A stretch of 64,000 nucleotides of DNA from the NCBI RefSeq assembly GCF_018320785.1, contig NC_054878.1:43437023-43501022 (forward strand), read 5' to 3'. Within the stretch, counting starts at the first letter, position 1, and each line of letters starts with the position of its first letter. Below the pieces are notes generated by a model. The model was not told the origin of the DNA and did no database searches. It was given only the letters and a program-made list of their open reading frames with translations. Below, one piece after another: positions 24,101 to 32,900 of this stretch. Made by a program: the position numbers and the translations under genes. This DNA is from Cheilinus undulatus. Its lineage: Eukaryota > Chordata > Actinopteri > Labriformes > Labridae.

Positions 24101-24888
24101 ATAGCAGTGACATGGTGTACAATAACTGGCATTAAAAGCGTGTAACATTGAATTTTTTAAAAAAATTTTTTAGTGGTCAGGGTTGAAGTTGAAGAGATCT
24201 GAAGCAGTGAAAGTAAAAAAAATGTTGAAAAATAATTATTTTATTAGCACCTTTCTGCATGTCCGTTTTCAGGACAAACAAGGACAGATGTAGATAAAAA
24301 TTACAAGGGACCGAGGGTTAAAAAAAAGAAAGAGCTGAAATGATTAGGGTTTGAATACTTACTGGAAATAACAGAGAGATGAACCAAACTGAAGAGACCT
24401 TGTTCGTTTGATTTGGTGAACTGTCTGCAGACGTACTGGCCAGTATCCTTAGATGTGACCTCTTTAATAACCAGAGAGCAGTCCTCAGTGATGCCCAGTT
24501 TGTTGGATTTAGCTTTAGCTATCTGCCCAAGATGGACGAGCTCCACAGTCGGCCTTACAGAAGTATGGGTGAAAAGCCAAGATGTCCGGTCACACTTATT
24601 TTGATCTTTTATCACATTTTCACACGGCAGCGTCGCTTTGTCTTTGATTTTGAGTGAGAAGGAGGAAATGTCTTTTCCTGCCACTGCTGAGGAATGACAA
24701 AATATGAAAAAAAAAAAACTAATAATACACATAAGGACACCCTAAACTGTCTCCAGCTGAGCTTAGATGCTGAAATACCACAGTAAAGATTGTAGTGAGT
24801 CTTTTAAAGGTTTGTGTCTGTTTTTCTTACCTGTAAATAGAAGCAGAATCAGAAGCAGACAAACATGATGTCCTTTGAGTTGGTCCAT
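15186..24888 (-). CDS. Ig-2: two-Ig-domain type I membrane receptor, 319 aa
   Basis: Eight exons: 24888-24831, 24686-24363, 20616-20365, 18827-18762, 17881-17843, 17623-17537, 17457-17429, 15290-15186. Phases agree and the total is 960 nt. Residues 1-19 are a signal peptide. Residues 20-127 form the V-like domain with TLPCENVIKDQNKC, EDCSLVI and DTGQYVC. Residues 128-211 are the second Ig domain. The stalk is split over two exons (22 and 13 codons), where Ig-1 has one. The transmembrane exon (87 nt) and the following 29-nt exon equal those of Ig-1 in length. The tail reads MYDSVLYENPEG with Tyr295 and Tyr300, then NATVRLG. No ITIM fits. Two acceptors (exons 2 and 3) are NAGNAG type. Introns are swollen by a satellite, a SINE, a piggyBac-like element and Tc1/hAT copies. 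Function as a leukocyte surface receptor is inferred. Confidence 0.8.
15705..16960. repeat. 143-bp satellite array, about nine copies
   Basis: The landmark GAGCTTTAGCAAA starts near 15806, 15949 (degenerate), 16091, 16234, 16377, 16521, 16664, 16807 and 16951, so the period is 142-144 bp. Each unit holds TAGCTACATTAGCTACATAGC and a partly complementary GCTATAGCTAACATAGCTA, so it can fold on itself. It lies in the last intron of Ig-2. Confidence 0.93.
16985..17280. repeat. TTTTGCC/AACCCATTTT minisatellite block
   Basis: Degenerate units of the type 'aacccattt.tgcc.ctttt' form a T-rich, G-poor run next to the 143-bp satellite. Open frames in it are an effect of the biased composition. It is the same motif that fills the hAT elements elsewhere in the window. 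Confidence 0.7.
18030..18450 (-). mobile_element. Tc1/mariner transposase fragment
   Basis: The minus strand encodes ARSGWPIKMTPRVHGQLIQE and then KELQASLDS, the region between the two DNA-binding helices and the catalytic domain in Tc1-type transposases. Termini are missing. It lies between two stalk exons of Ig-2 and is a partial copy of the family seen at 60754-62003. Confidence 0.75.
19210..20165. repeat. TTTTGCCACTTTTAACCCA-like minisatellite block
   Basis: About 950 bp of degenerate 18-22 bp units such as 'tgccacttttaacccattt', with a pure T tract near 19938-19959. It sits in the intron between the second Ig domain exon and the first stalk exon of Ig-2. Long open frames on the plus strand here are compositional. 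Confidence 0.75.
20737..22330 (+). mobile_element. Tc1/mariner-superfamily relic (AAAGTTGGGAC type), interrupted
   Basis: Edges carry 'gaatgcaatgattgtcaaa' and, at the right, 'tgaaatggtaaaaagtctcag', as in the related copies. Transposase traces include SGEIS near 20946-20962 and CHLLWAKAHLK near 21130-21160. Frames are broken. A separate 487-bp hAT-like element is inserted at 21325-21811. It lies in the intron between the two Ig domain exons of Ig-2. Confidence 0.6.
21325..21811. mobile_element. hAT-like MITE nested in the Tc1 relic, 487 bp
   Basis: The element starts CAGTGTTAATTTTGGCAGC and ends GTCGACACTG. Flanking octamers cagtttac and cagctcac match at six of eight positions. The interior is full of TTTTAGT units (TTTTAGTCTTAGTC, AGTTTTAGTCA), the hallmark of an abundant fish repeat. 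Confidence 0.55.
22537..22713 (+). mobile_element. tRNA-derived SINE
   Basis: A tRNA-like head has an A-box (TGGCCTAGTGG) and a B-box (GGGCTCAAATCC). A conserved body follows (GCATGTCTCTCCCCC, then GACTCTATCCACTGTCC), and the tail is TAATAAAGGCACAAAAATG. The left target duplication is at 22522-22536. The right one is at 24326-24340, beyond the piggyBac-like element, so the SINE's A-rich tail was split by that insertion. Confidence 0.85.
22717..24317. mobile_element. piggyBac-like non-autonomous element, 1601 bp
   Basis: Bounded by TTAA at 22713-22716 and 24318-24321, with inverted termini CCCTCGGTCCCT (left) and AGGGACCGAGGG (right), 12 of 12. Subterminal ATGTCCGTTTT(C/G)AGGAC also recurs. 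The right third has two direct repeats of roughly 350 bp (about 23760-23960 and 24120-24300 share 'gtcagggttgaagttg' and 'tgcatgtccgttttcagg'). No transposase is readable. Confidence 0.85.
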
Positions 24889-25237
24889 TTTGCTTCTTGT
24901 GCTCATACACTCTTAAATGACAAGGTGTATAAACTCTTTTTGATAGGGATTAAACTCTTCTTTCTTTTAGTGAAGAATCATTTCCTCAGAATGATAAAGC
25001 ACAATCCTAATCTCTGACCAGAAGCCTAAACACTCACACTTTCATGCTATCAGATGTGCAGAGCTCAAAGTGCTGTGTAAGTGTTTGTCCTCTTCCTGTT
25101 TTCTTATTTTCTTCCATATTTGTCGAACTTAGATGTTTCAGATCATAAAACACATTTTACTTTTAGACAAAGATAACCTGAGTTAACACTAATGCAGTTT
25201 TTAAATGATTATTTCATGATGATGGGGAAAAAAACCT
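24889..25237 (-). promoter_or_regulatory. 5' flank of Ig-2
   Basis: The sequence upstream of the Ig-2 start shares 'ttttagtgaagaatcatttcctcagaatgataaag' in part with 12430-12475 (common core 'ttttagtgaa', then 'cctcagaatgataaag'). This suggests a conserved proximal promoter in the family. No core promoter element could be placed firmly. Confidence 0.35.
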
Positions 25238-26670
25238 ACCTGGAAACAGTCATTTCCCCCTAAATCTAATAACTGGTTGTTCCTCCCTTGGCGGCAACAA
25301 CTGCAGATAAGCATTTGTGATAAGTGGCAATGAGGCTTGCACATCGCTCTGGAGGCACTTTGGCCCACTCTCCTTTGCAGAATTGTTTTAATTCAATGAT
25401 GCCACAGCATCTCAATCAGATCTAAGTCCAGTCTTTGACTTGGTGTTTCAGATCATCGTCCTGCTGCAGAACCCAAGTGCTCTTCAGCTCCAGGTCACAA
25501 ACCAATAGTCAGACATTCTCCTTCAGAATTCACCATCATTTCCAGCAAGTGGTCCAGGTCCTGAAGCAGCAAAGCAGCCCCAAAGTGGTGAACCTTCCCA
25601 GGAGTGGCTGGCAAACCAAAATGACACCAAAAGCGTATGAACGACCCATCCAGGATGTCAGAAAGAACCCAGAACAACATCTAAAGACCTGCAGGCCTCA
25701 CTTGACTCAGTTAAGGTCAGAGTTCATGACTCAACTATAAGAAAGAGACTGGGCAAACATGGCATCCGTGGGAGAGCTCCAAGGCCAAAACTACTGCTGT
25801 GCAAAAAAACCCATAAAGGCTCTTGCATGAAATGTTTTGTTGATTTTACCCCAGATGCAACAGGATGCATCTTCAAAAAAGTTCCACTTTTGTCTTGTCC
25901 ATCCACAGAATATTTCCCAGAAGTCTTGAGATCATCAGGAGGTTTTTCGGCAAATATGAGAGGAGCCTTCGTGTACTTTTCGGTCAGCTGTGGTTTTCAC
26001 CCTGGAACTCTCCCATGGATTCCATTTTTGCCCAGTGTCTTTCTTATTGATGAATCATGAACTCTAACCTTAACTAAGTCAAGTGAGGTCTTTAGATGTT
26101 CTGGGTACTTTTGGGGCCTCCTGGATGAGTTGTCAATGCACTCCTGGAGTCGTTTTTTTTTTAGGTGGGCCACTCCTGGGAAGGTTCACCACTGTTCAAA
26201 ATTTTCTCCATTTGTGGATAATGGCTCTCAAATAGTTGAATGGCGTCCCAAAGCCTTAGAAATGGCCCTGTAGCCCTTTCCAGAGTGTTTTGTATCTTAT
26301 CTGTTCTTGAATTTCTTTAGATGGTTCCATGATGTGTTAGAGATCTTTTAGCCCTCTTCACTTTGTCACACAGGTTCTGCTCAAGGGATTTCTGGGTTCA
26401 ACGGGTCTGGCAGTGATCAGGTCTGGGTGTTTTTTTTTTTTTAAATGCAGTTAATCAGAGTTAATTCATGATTAGACAGGGGGTGCAATGACTTTTTCCA
26501 CATTGGGCCAGGTACGTTTGGATATTTTTTCCCCTTAATAAATGAATTCATCATTTAAAAATGGCATTTTGTATTTTCTCTTTAAAATTTATTCAATTCA
26601 TCTGAAACTTTTTTTATGACAAATATGCTGCAAAGATGATCAGTAAGGGGGCAAATATTTATACACAGTC
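25238..26670 (-). mobile_element. Tc1/mariner element, near full length but degenerate
   Basis: The left edge 'tttccccctaaatctaataactgg' and right edge 'agggggcaaatatttatacacag' are the terminal zones of a common fish Tc1. Minus-strand transposase traces run from the N-terminus near 26320 to the C-terminus near 25300. A segment at about 25587-25805 reads in the opposite direction (NLPRSGWQTKMTPKAY on the plus strand), pointing to an internal inversion or a second copy joined in. Confidence 0.75.
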
Positions 26671-27316
26671 TGAAATCGCACACTTGTTAGCATGAAAGCA
26701 GAAATGAAAGTCCAGTGTTGAGGCCACTGATTAACACACTGAAGCTCTTATGTGGCCACTGGAGATAAGTGAACGATTCTGAAACTTAGTCTAATGAACT
26801 GTAGAGTTTCCAATCTTGTTTCCAAGTTTGTACCAAATGGCAAAGGTGATCAATGAAGCTTCAACAAGAAAGAAAGAGAAGGACAGCATTCAAAATACAA
26901 ATAAACACAGACTCATAACAAAAGCTGCTTTTACTAATCTCCTTTGGGTTTGATATTTTTATTAGTCCCCTAAAAAGGCCACCATTCCTCCTTTAAGCTT
27001 ACCCTTCATAGGAACATACAAAACACCTGAAACTATGCAATGTTAAAAATAGGAGCTTACACTAAATAAAACTACAAATATAAATACATTAGCATTAGAA
27101 CACTTTCAAACATCCATCCCTGAGTTCACTTCAGCACATATTTTTAACTCTACTCTAAAAGGACAAGCAAACAGACAGTTTTGGCTCATCACTTTTACTC
27201 CTTGCCTTGAAATCTTTGCTCTTTAAAACACAGACACATCTAAGACATAAGTATTCAAATATTCACAAACAAAAGGAACTTACTTCATTTAACTCAGCTT
27301 ATTGCTGACCTTACCC
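26671..27316. other. No gene recognised
   Basis: AT-rich intergenic sequence between a Tc1 element and the 27.3 kb repeat. I saw no exon, RNA gene or ordered repeat. Confidence 0.4.
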
Positions 27317-28140
27317 CTTAGGCATCCCTTTACCTGACAACACACATATATACCTGTGGGAAATTCTCTGCAACTACTTTAAATGCAAAAATTTAAGATT
27401 TATATTGTTAATTTTTTTTTTTTTTTTTTTCTGTTATCACTTCCAGCTCTGATCATGAAAAATTTTTGGTCAATGTCATAACTTTATGTGTTTTCAACCC
27501 CTTAATACCAGTTTGTTCAATTTCAATTCAGCAGAATGAGTTATTTTGCATTTTAGAAATATCAAGTGGATTTTGTTATTATCATATCAAAGATGGTTGT
27601 AAGTCATCAATTACCACCAACATCAAGTTTTATGCTTTTTTGGTTTTTTGTTCAGTGTCCAGAAGTTGGTGGAAATTATGCAAAAGATGGACCCCAAGGA
27701 AACATTTTGACCCCTACTTTTAATGGTTTTATACACAAGTTGTTTTTGATTTTTTAATTGATTGATTGTATTTTTATAATCACCTCCAGTTCTAATCATG
27801 ACTTGTTTGAAATACCTGATACTCTAAACTATTGACTTCCTGTTTGGAGATGTGGTTTGGCAGCACTGGCCCTGAACATAGACTGCAGCATATCCCCAAC
27901 GAAGTCAGTGGAGTGGTGCTTCAGAGATTTATATTTATATCAATAAATATAAGCTTGGAAGGTGGTATGTATTTATATACCACAGACATGGCATTTCTTT
28001 ATGCCATTATTTCACAGAGCTATAAAAAAATCCTACTGTAAGTGTGTCTTTTAAGTGCCCTACGGACACATGCTTAGCCCAAAAGGGTAATGGCGCCATC
28101 TGGTGGTTAGTAGTACAAAAAAAAAAAAAAAGGCAAGTCT

Positions 28141-28736
28141 AAGGCTCCGTCCACATGGAGACGAATTTAGGAGTATGCTCAGAAGTATTTTGTCGTATCG
28201 GCGTTTCGTCCACACGGAAACAGCGTTTTGGGATGCTGTAAAAAGGTACTTTTTGAAACCGGGTCCCAGAGTGAACAAATCTGTAAACACTTACTATTTC
28301 GTCTCTGTGTGGACAGCCAACCATATCTTTCTTGAAATGATTATGTCACACATAGCATTGCCCACTTAAGGCGGATGCACAGTCGAACCAAAACAACAAT
28401 GGTGGATTACAGGATTGTGTTTGTGCTGCAGAAGCTACCGAGCTTATTATGGCTTTTAAAGCAGAATCTGATGCTCCTTTACCACCATCGAGAACAGCAG
28501 ACACCAGATGTTCTAAAATCCACTGCAGACAACAACCAGAAGGGCAACTAGGAGAAAGTTTGTGGCAGTTTTCAGTAATATTATTCTCTCTTTTGGTGCA
28601 TTTCAGTGGCAGCATTCCAGTGCCACTTACAGGGTTGGCATATATACTACAGCTTTTTCAGTCGTTTTCAGTGGTTCAGTGCTTATGCGGACATTCTCTG
28701 AAACGATCCCGTATTTACGGAAAACTTTTTAAAAAT
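28141..28736. mobile_element. hAT-like repeat of the GGCTCCGTCCACAYGGA type
   Basis: The start 'aggctccgtccacatggagacg' and inner 'gtttcgtccacacggaaaca' are typical of fish hAT-derived repeats. The right end is 'gtatttacggaaaac'. The opposite terminus is not intact. It is inserted in the unclassified element and is itself followed by a SINE. Confidence 0.45.
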
Positions 28737-28747
28737 GAAACAGATAT

Positions 28748-28937
28748 GGGGGGCGTGCTGGTAACCAGTGGTTAAGCTGCGCACCATGTACGCAGGCGAC
28801 CCGGGTTCAAATCCGGCCCGTGGCACTATTTCCTGCATGTCTCTCCCCACTCTCTTCCCTGTTTCCGACTCTATCCACTGACCTCTCTCTAATAAAGGCA
28901 TGAAAAAGCCCAAATAAATCTTTGAAAAAAAAGAAAA
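28748..28937 (+). mobile_element. tRNA-derived SINE, second copy
   Basis: Same family as 22537-22713: B-box GGGTTCAAATCC, body GCATGTCTCTCCCCACTC and GACTCTATCCACTGACC, A-rich tail. The target duplication is GAAACRGATAT at 28737-28747 and 28938-28948, with one mismatch. Confidence 0.85.
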
Positions 28938-28940
28938 GAA

Positions 28941-28987
<47 letters not shown>

Positions 28988-28995
28988 TCCGTTTC
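28938..28995. repeat. AT microsatellite closed by inverted GAAACGGATAT arms
   Basis: GAAACGGATAT is followed by about 17 AT repeats and then ATATCCGTTTC. The whole 58-bp block can form one hairpin. It overlaps the right target duplication of the SINE. Confidence 0.8.
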
Positions 28996-29299
28996 AGTAA
29001 CAGTGATACATGGTATTGAAAATTTGCAATCAAAATAAGCAATTATAATGGGTTTAAATGGGCAAGTTTTGTCCCCAAGGGATGTAAGTATTGTTCTTAT
29101 GCACAATACCAAATAGGTCAATGTAATGATTTTGCGAAATGAGTGAAAATCCGCATCTTTGTACAGCTTCACACCAGTTGCATCAACAGAACACAAACTG
29201 ATTCAAGAACTCTAAACAGAATGCAAAGATTGTGCCTAATTATATCTAAGGGTCAAAGATAGTCTAAATTTTAACACGAGTTCCAGTATAAATCAGTTT

Positions 29300-29700
29300 A
29301 GTTTCAGGAATACACGGTACGGCATAACCCGGTAGCTGGCATAGTGTACAGGAACATTTGTGCTGAGTCTGGAGTGGGGGTCCCAGGGTCAAGATGGAAG
29401 ATGCCTCCTAAGGTGGTTGAGAACAAGCGAGCAAAGATCCTGTGGGACTTCCAGATCCAGACTAACAAGTTGGTGATGGAACACCAGCTCGAGAAATACC
29501 AATGGCTGGAGGAAGACAGAGAGAGAGATATGGGGTGTGAAGGCAGCACAGTAACCGGGGCAATGAGTGCTGTAACCCCCAAGCTGGGTCGATGGCTCCA
29601 GTAGACAGAGACCTGAGATCTCTGTCCTGAAGTACACAGGACCCTCAGGCTCCCAGGCCTCTGGTAGAGGACCCAAGCTTGAAGGAGACACAATACCACC
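29300..29700 (+). mobile_element. LINE C-terminal fragment, internally deleted
   Basis: The plus frame at 29344-29604 reads CAESGVGVPGSRWKMPPKVV, then ILWDFQIQTNKLVM, then LEKYQWLEED and AVTPKLGRWLQ. These are separate landmarks from the endonuclease-like C-terminus of a fish non-LTR retrotransposon. The segment between NKLVM and LEKYQ is missing. It lies 280 bp beyond the Ig-3 stop codon. Confidence 0.65.
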
Positions 29701-29983
29701 AAGTGTTTCAGACTGCACTATAATCACATTCATGTTTTGAAAAATGAATTGATTTAACATGCTCATGTACAACACTGGCTCCCATTGGTTGTTGATGAAG
29801 TCTTTAGGAGTGAGGCCAGCTTGGCTGAGTCTGAATAAAGAAGATGGTATCCTTATCTAATGTAAGTTGACACAGAGGTCTAACAGATGAATTAATTTGT
29901 ATTAGCAAGCTGTCAAAGTCTACTGAAGATTTTGGTCCTCACTCCAAAGCAGCAGTGCCTCTCCAGAGCGTTGGTGCTGTGGT

Positions 29984-32900
29984 TTACTTCCATGGTTTGT
30001 TGACAGTGGCGTAGATGGTGGCGTGGTCAGCAGGGGGTCCGGCAGAAGAGGAGGACACTTTCAAAGTGCTGTATGTCACTGTATCACCCTCATCTTTATC
30101 AGTTTTAACTTGTACCTGTAAAGACAGAAAGGAACACAGCACATACAGGGGGGTTACATACAAAGTCAAATTTCAGAAAAGTTGGGACATTGTGGAAATG
30201 CGAATAAATACAGAATGCAGACATTTGCAAATCCTTTTCAGTCTTTCAATGGAATACCAAAGAAAAAACAAGTGAGTTAATAAAAACATAGGTTTTTTTT
30301 GGAAATACACACATATTCAGAATCTAATGACTGCAAGAAGTTCCAAAAAAGTTGGGACAGGGTCATGTTTACCACTGTGTTTCATCATTTTTTCTTCTAA
30401 CAACACTGTGAGCTTCTGGGGACTGAAGATACCAACAGCTGAAGTATTTCAATTGGATTTTTTCCCATTCTTGCTGGATGTACATCATAAGTTTCTCACC
30501 TGTGCTGGGGTGCTTTTAGCATTCTCTACACTTCTTCATGCTCCATGCATTTTCAATGGGATGCAGAGTCCACCAGTCCCGGCCCTGCCCTCTTTTACTG
30601 TGAAGCCATGCTGTTGTAACTCATTTATGAATGTGGCATGGCGTTGTCTCACTGAGCTAAGCAGGAACCTCCCTGAAAGAGACGTCGTCTGGATGGAAAC
30701 ACGTGCTGCTCCAAAGCCTGTATGTACCTCTCAGTGATAACGCTGCCTGCACAGATGTGTTAGTGACCAATGCCATGGTCACTGAAACACCCCCACACCA
30801 TCACAGAAGCTGGCTTTTGAACTTAATGTTGATAACAATCAGGATGGTGCGTTTCCTCTTTAGCCTGGATAACTCCATGATCATTATATTCAAAAGCAAT
30901 TTAAAATGTAGACTTGTCAGACCACAGTACACTTTTCCACTCTAGATCAGTCTATCTGAGATGAGTTTAAGTGCAGAGGAAGGGCCTTTAGATGTTGCTG
31001 ATATAGTTTATAGTGGTGGACTATAAATAGTGGTTTGAGGGGCAAGGGTGAAAATGATTAATAGGTTGCTTGTTAATGCTGTGGGGCAATAGTTTTAGTA
31101 AAATAGAATCCTGTGTTAAGATTAAAAAATATTATTATATGATTCCACCTCTGTAATAAAGCAGACGAGGAATTCTGAGCTATCTAGCATTTATTGCTAT
31201 TGCTCTACTGAAGCAGTTATCATTGGCAATGTGGCATAGAAGGTATTTGGATTACATGGCTATTGGAAGAGAATCCTATGGGGCACTTTATCAGGCACTT
31301 GCTATGTCTACTTGAAGGGATTCCTACAAGTGTTGCAGAATAAAAGGGAAACAGACAGGACACCCTGGAGAGCACTTTATCATGGTTTATTCACCATAGG
31401 GGGCTTCCAAAATAGCATTTTCATAGTGCTTTTCTGAGAGCCAGGGCATCAAGGGAGGCAGTTCTCTCCCCCAGTCAACAGTGAAGGCTTTGCCTTTGCT
31501 TAGTTGAGTCCTAACTTACATTTGTAGATGCAGCGATGCACTATGTTAACTGATAATGGCTTTCTAAAGTGCTCTGGAGTCCACATAGTAATATCCATCA
31601 CAGAATGATGCTGATTTTTCATTTACCCTCACAGTCTTTCACAAAATGGACAACCTTGCACCAAAATTGATTTTGGTAGATGGATTCGAGCTTGTGTAGA
31701 ACTTTTCTTGTCATCTGAGTACTTACAGCGCTTTTACACTGCAGGTCACACCTACCCAGTCATACCCTTTCACTCCATATTCACACACCAATGGCACAGG
31801 CTGCTTGGGAAGGTCTGCCATTTAAACTCCACTGACGAGGCACTGGGAGCAAAATGGGGTTAAGTGTCTTGCCCTGGGACATATCAAACATGTGACTGGA
31901 ACCCACAACCTTTCAATTGTGGGACACCCAACTCTACCTGCTGAGCCGCAGTTGCCCCAAATGACCAAACCTTTCCGGAGTGCTCCTTTTATACCCAGTC
32001 ATGCTCCTGTCACCTGTTATTAATTAACCTACCTAACAGTGGAATTTCCCAGGTGGTTTTTAGGAGCATTCCACAACTTAGCTGGTCTTTTCACCCCTGT
32101 ACCAACTTTTTTGGAACACGCAACAGGCATGAAATTCTGAACTTGCGTATATTTCTAAAAAATCAATAAAGTTAATGAGTTTGTCTTGTCTTTATGCTGT
32201 GTTCAGTTGACAATAGGTGGAAAGGGATTTGTAAATCACTATATTCTGCTGTTATTACCATTTTACACTATGTACCAGCTCTTTTGCAATCAGGATTTTT
32301 ATGGGTTGAGGTATTTTTTCAATAAAACTCAATCACAGCAGGGGCCCAGTTCTGAATTTGGGTCCAACCTGAGGTCTGAAAATGGTCAACATTTAACCCT
32401 AAACTGTCAATCTCATTTTCACCAGCAATGAATTATGGGGGAAAAAACCTTCGCACTGATGATAAAGGATTTTGAGATTTCATGGGAAAAAATCATGATT
32501 CATAAATCATGATTTTTGATGGTGAAAACACGGGATAAAAATTTCAAATCATGAGTTTTAAAGGGCAAAATATGAGATACAATTCAAAATTATTGGTTAA
32601 AAATGTCAAAAGTTGAGAAAAACATTTTGATTTTGAGTTTTACAGGTCAAAATATTACTTGAAATTTAAAACTGAGGATACCAAAAGGCCAAAATATGAG
32701 ATAAAAGTCAAGGTAAGAAGATTAAAAAAAAAAAAAGGTTAAAACGTGAGAAAAAAAATTAAAATCTTGAGTTTAAAAGTCAAAATATTACTTACAATTT
32801 TAAAATGGAGATCTCAAAAGGTAAAAATAAGATGAAAATTTAAAAAATGTGAATTGAAAAGGTCAAAATATGAAATTAAATGTCAAAACCATAACTTTGC

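Larger units (their letters stand above)
27317..29255 (+). mobile_element. Unclassified element, copy 2 of an inverted pair, interrupted
   Basis: This is the reverse-orientation partner of 9541-10975. The left edge 'ttaggcatccctttacc' and right edge 'tatatctaagggtc' match the other copy. About 850 bp of foreign sequence (28141-28996) is inserted, with loss of about 30 bp of the element. Apart from one short T run (27411-27430) it has no coding signal. Confidence 0.6.

Noticed and set aside
28683-29196. Minus-strand frames over the SINE and AT repeat
   Set aside because: Low-complexity YIYIYI runs come from the microsatellite.
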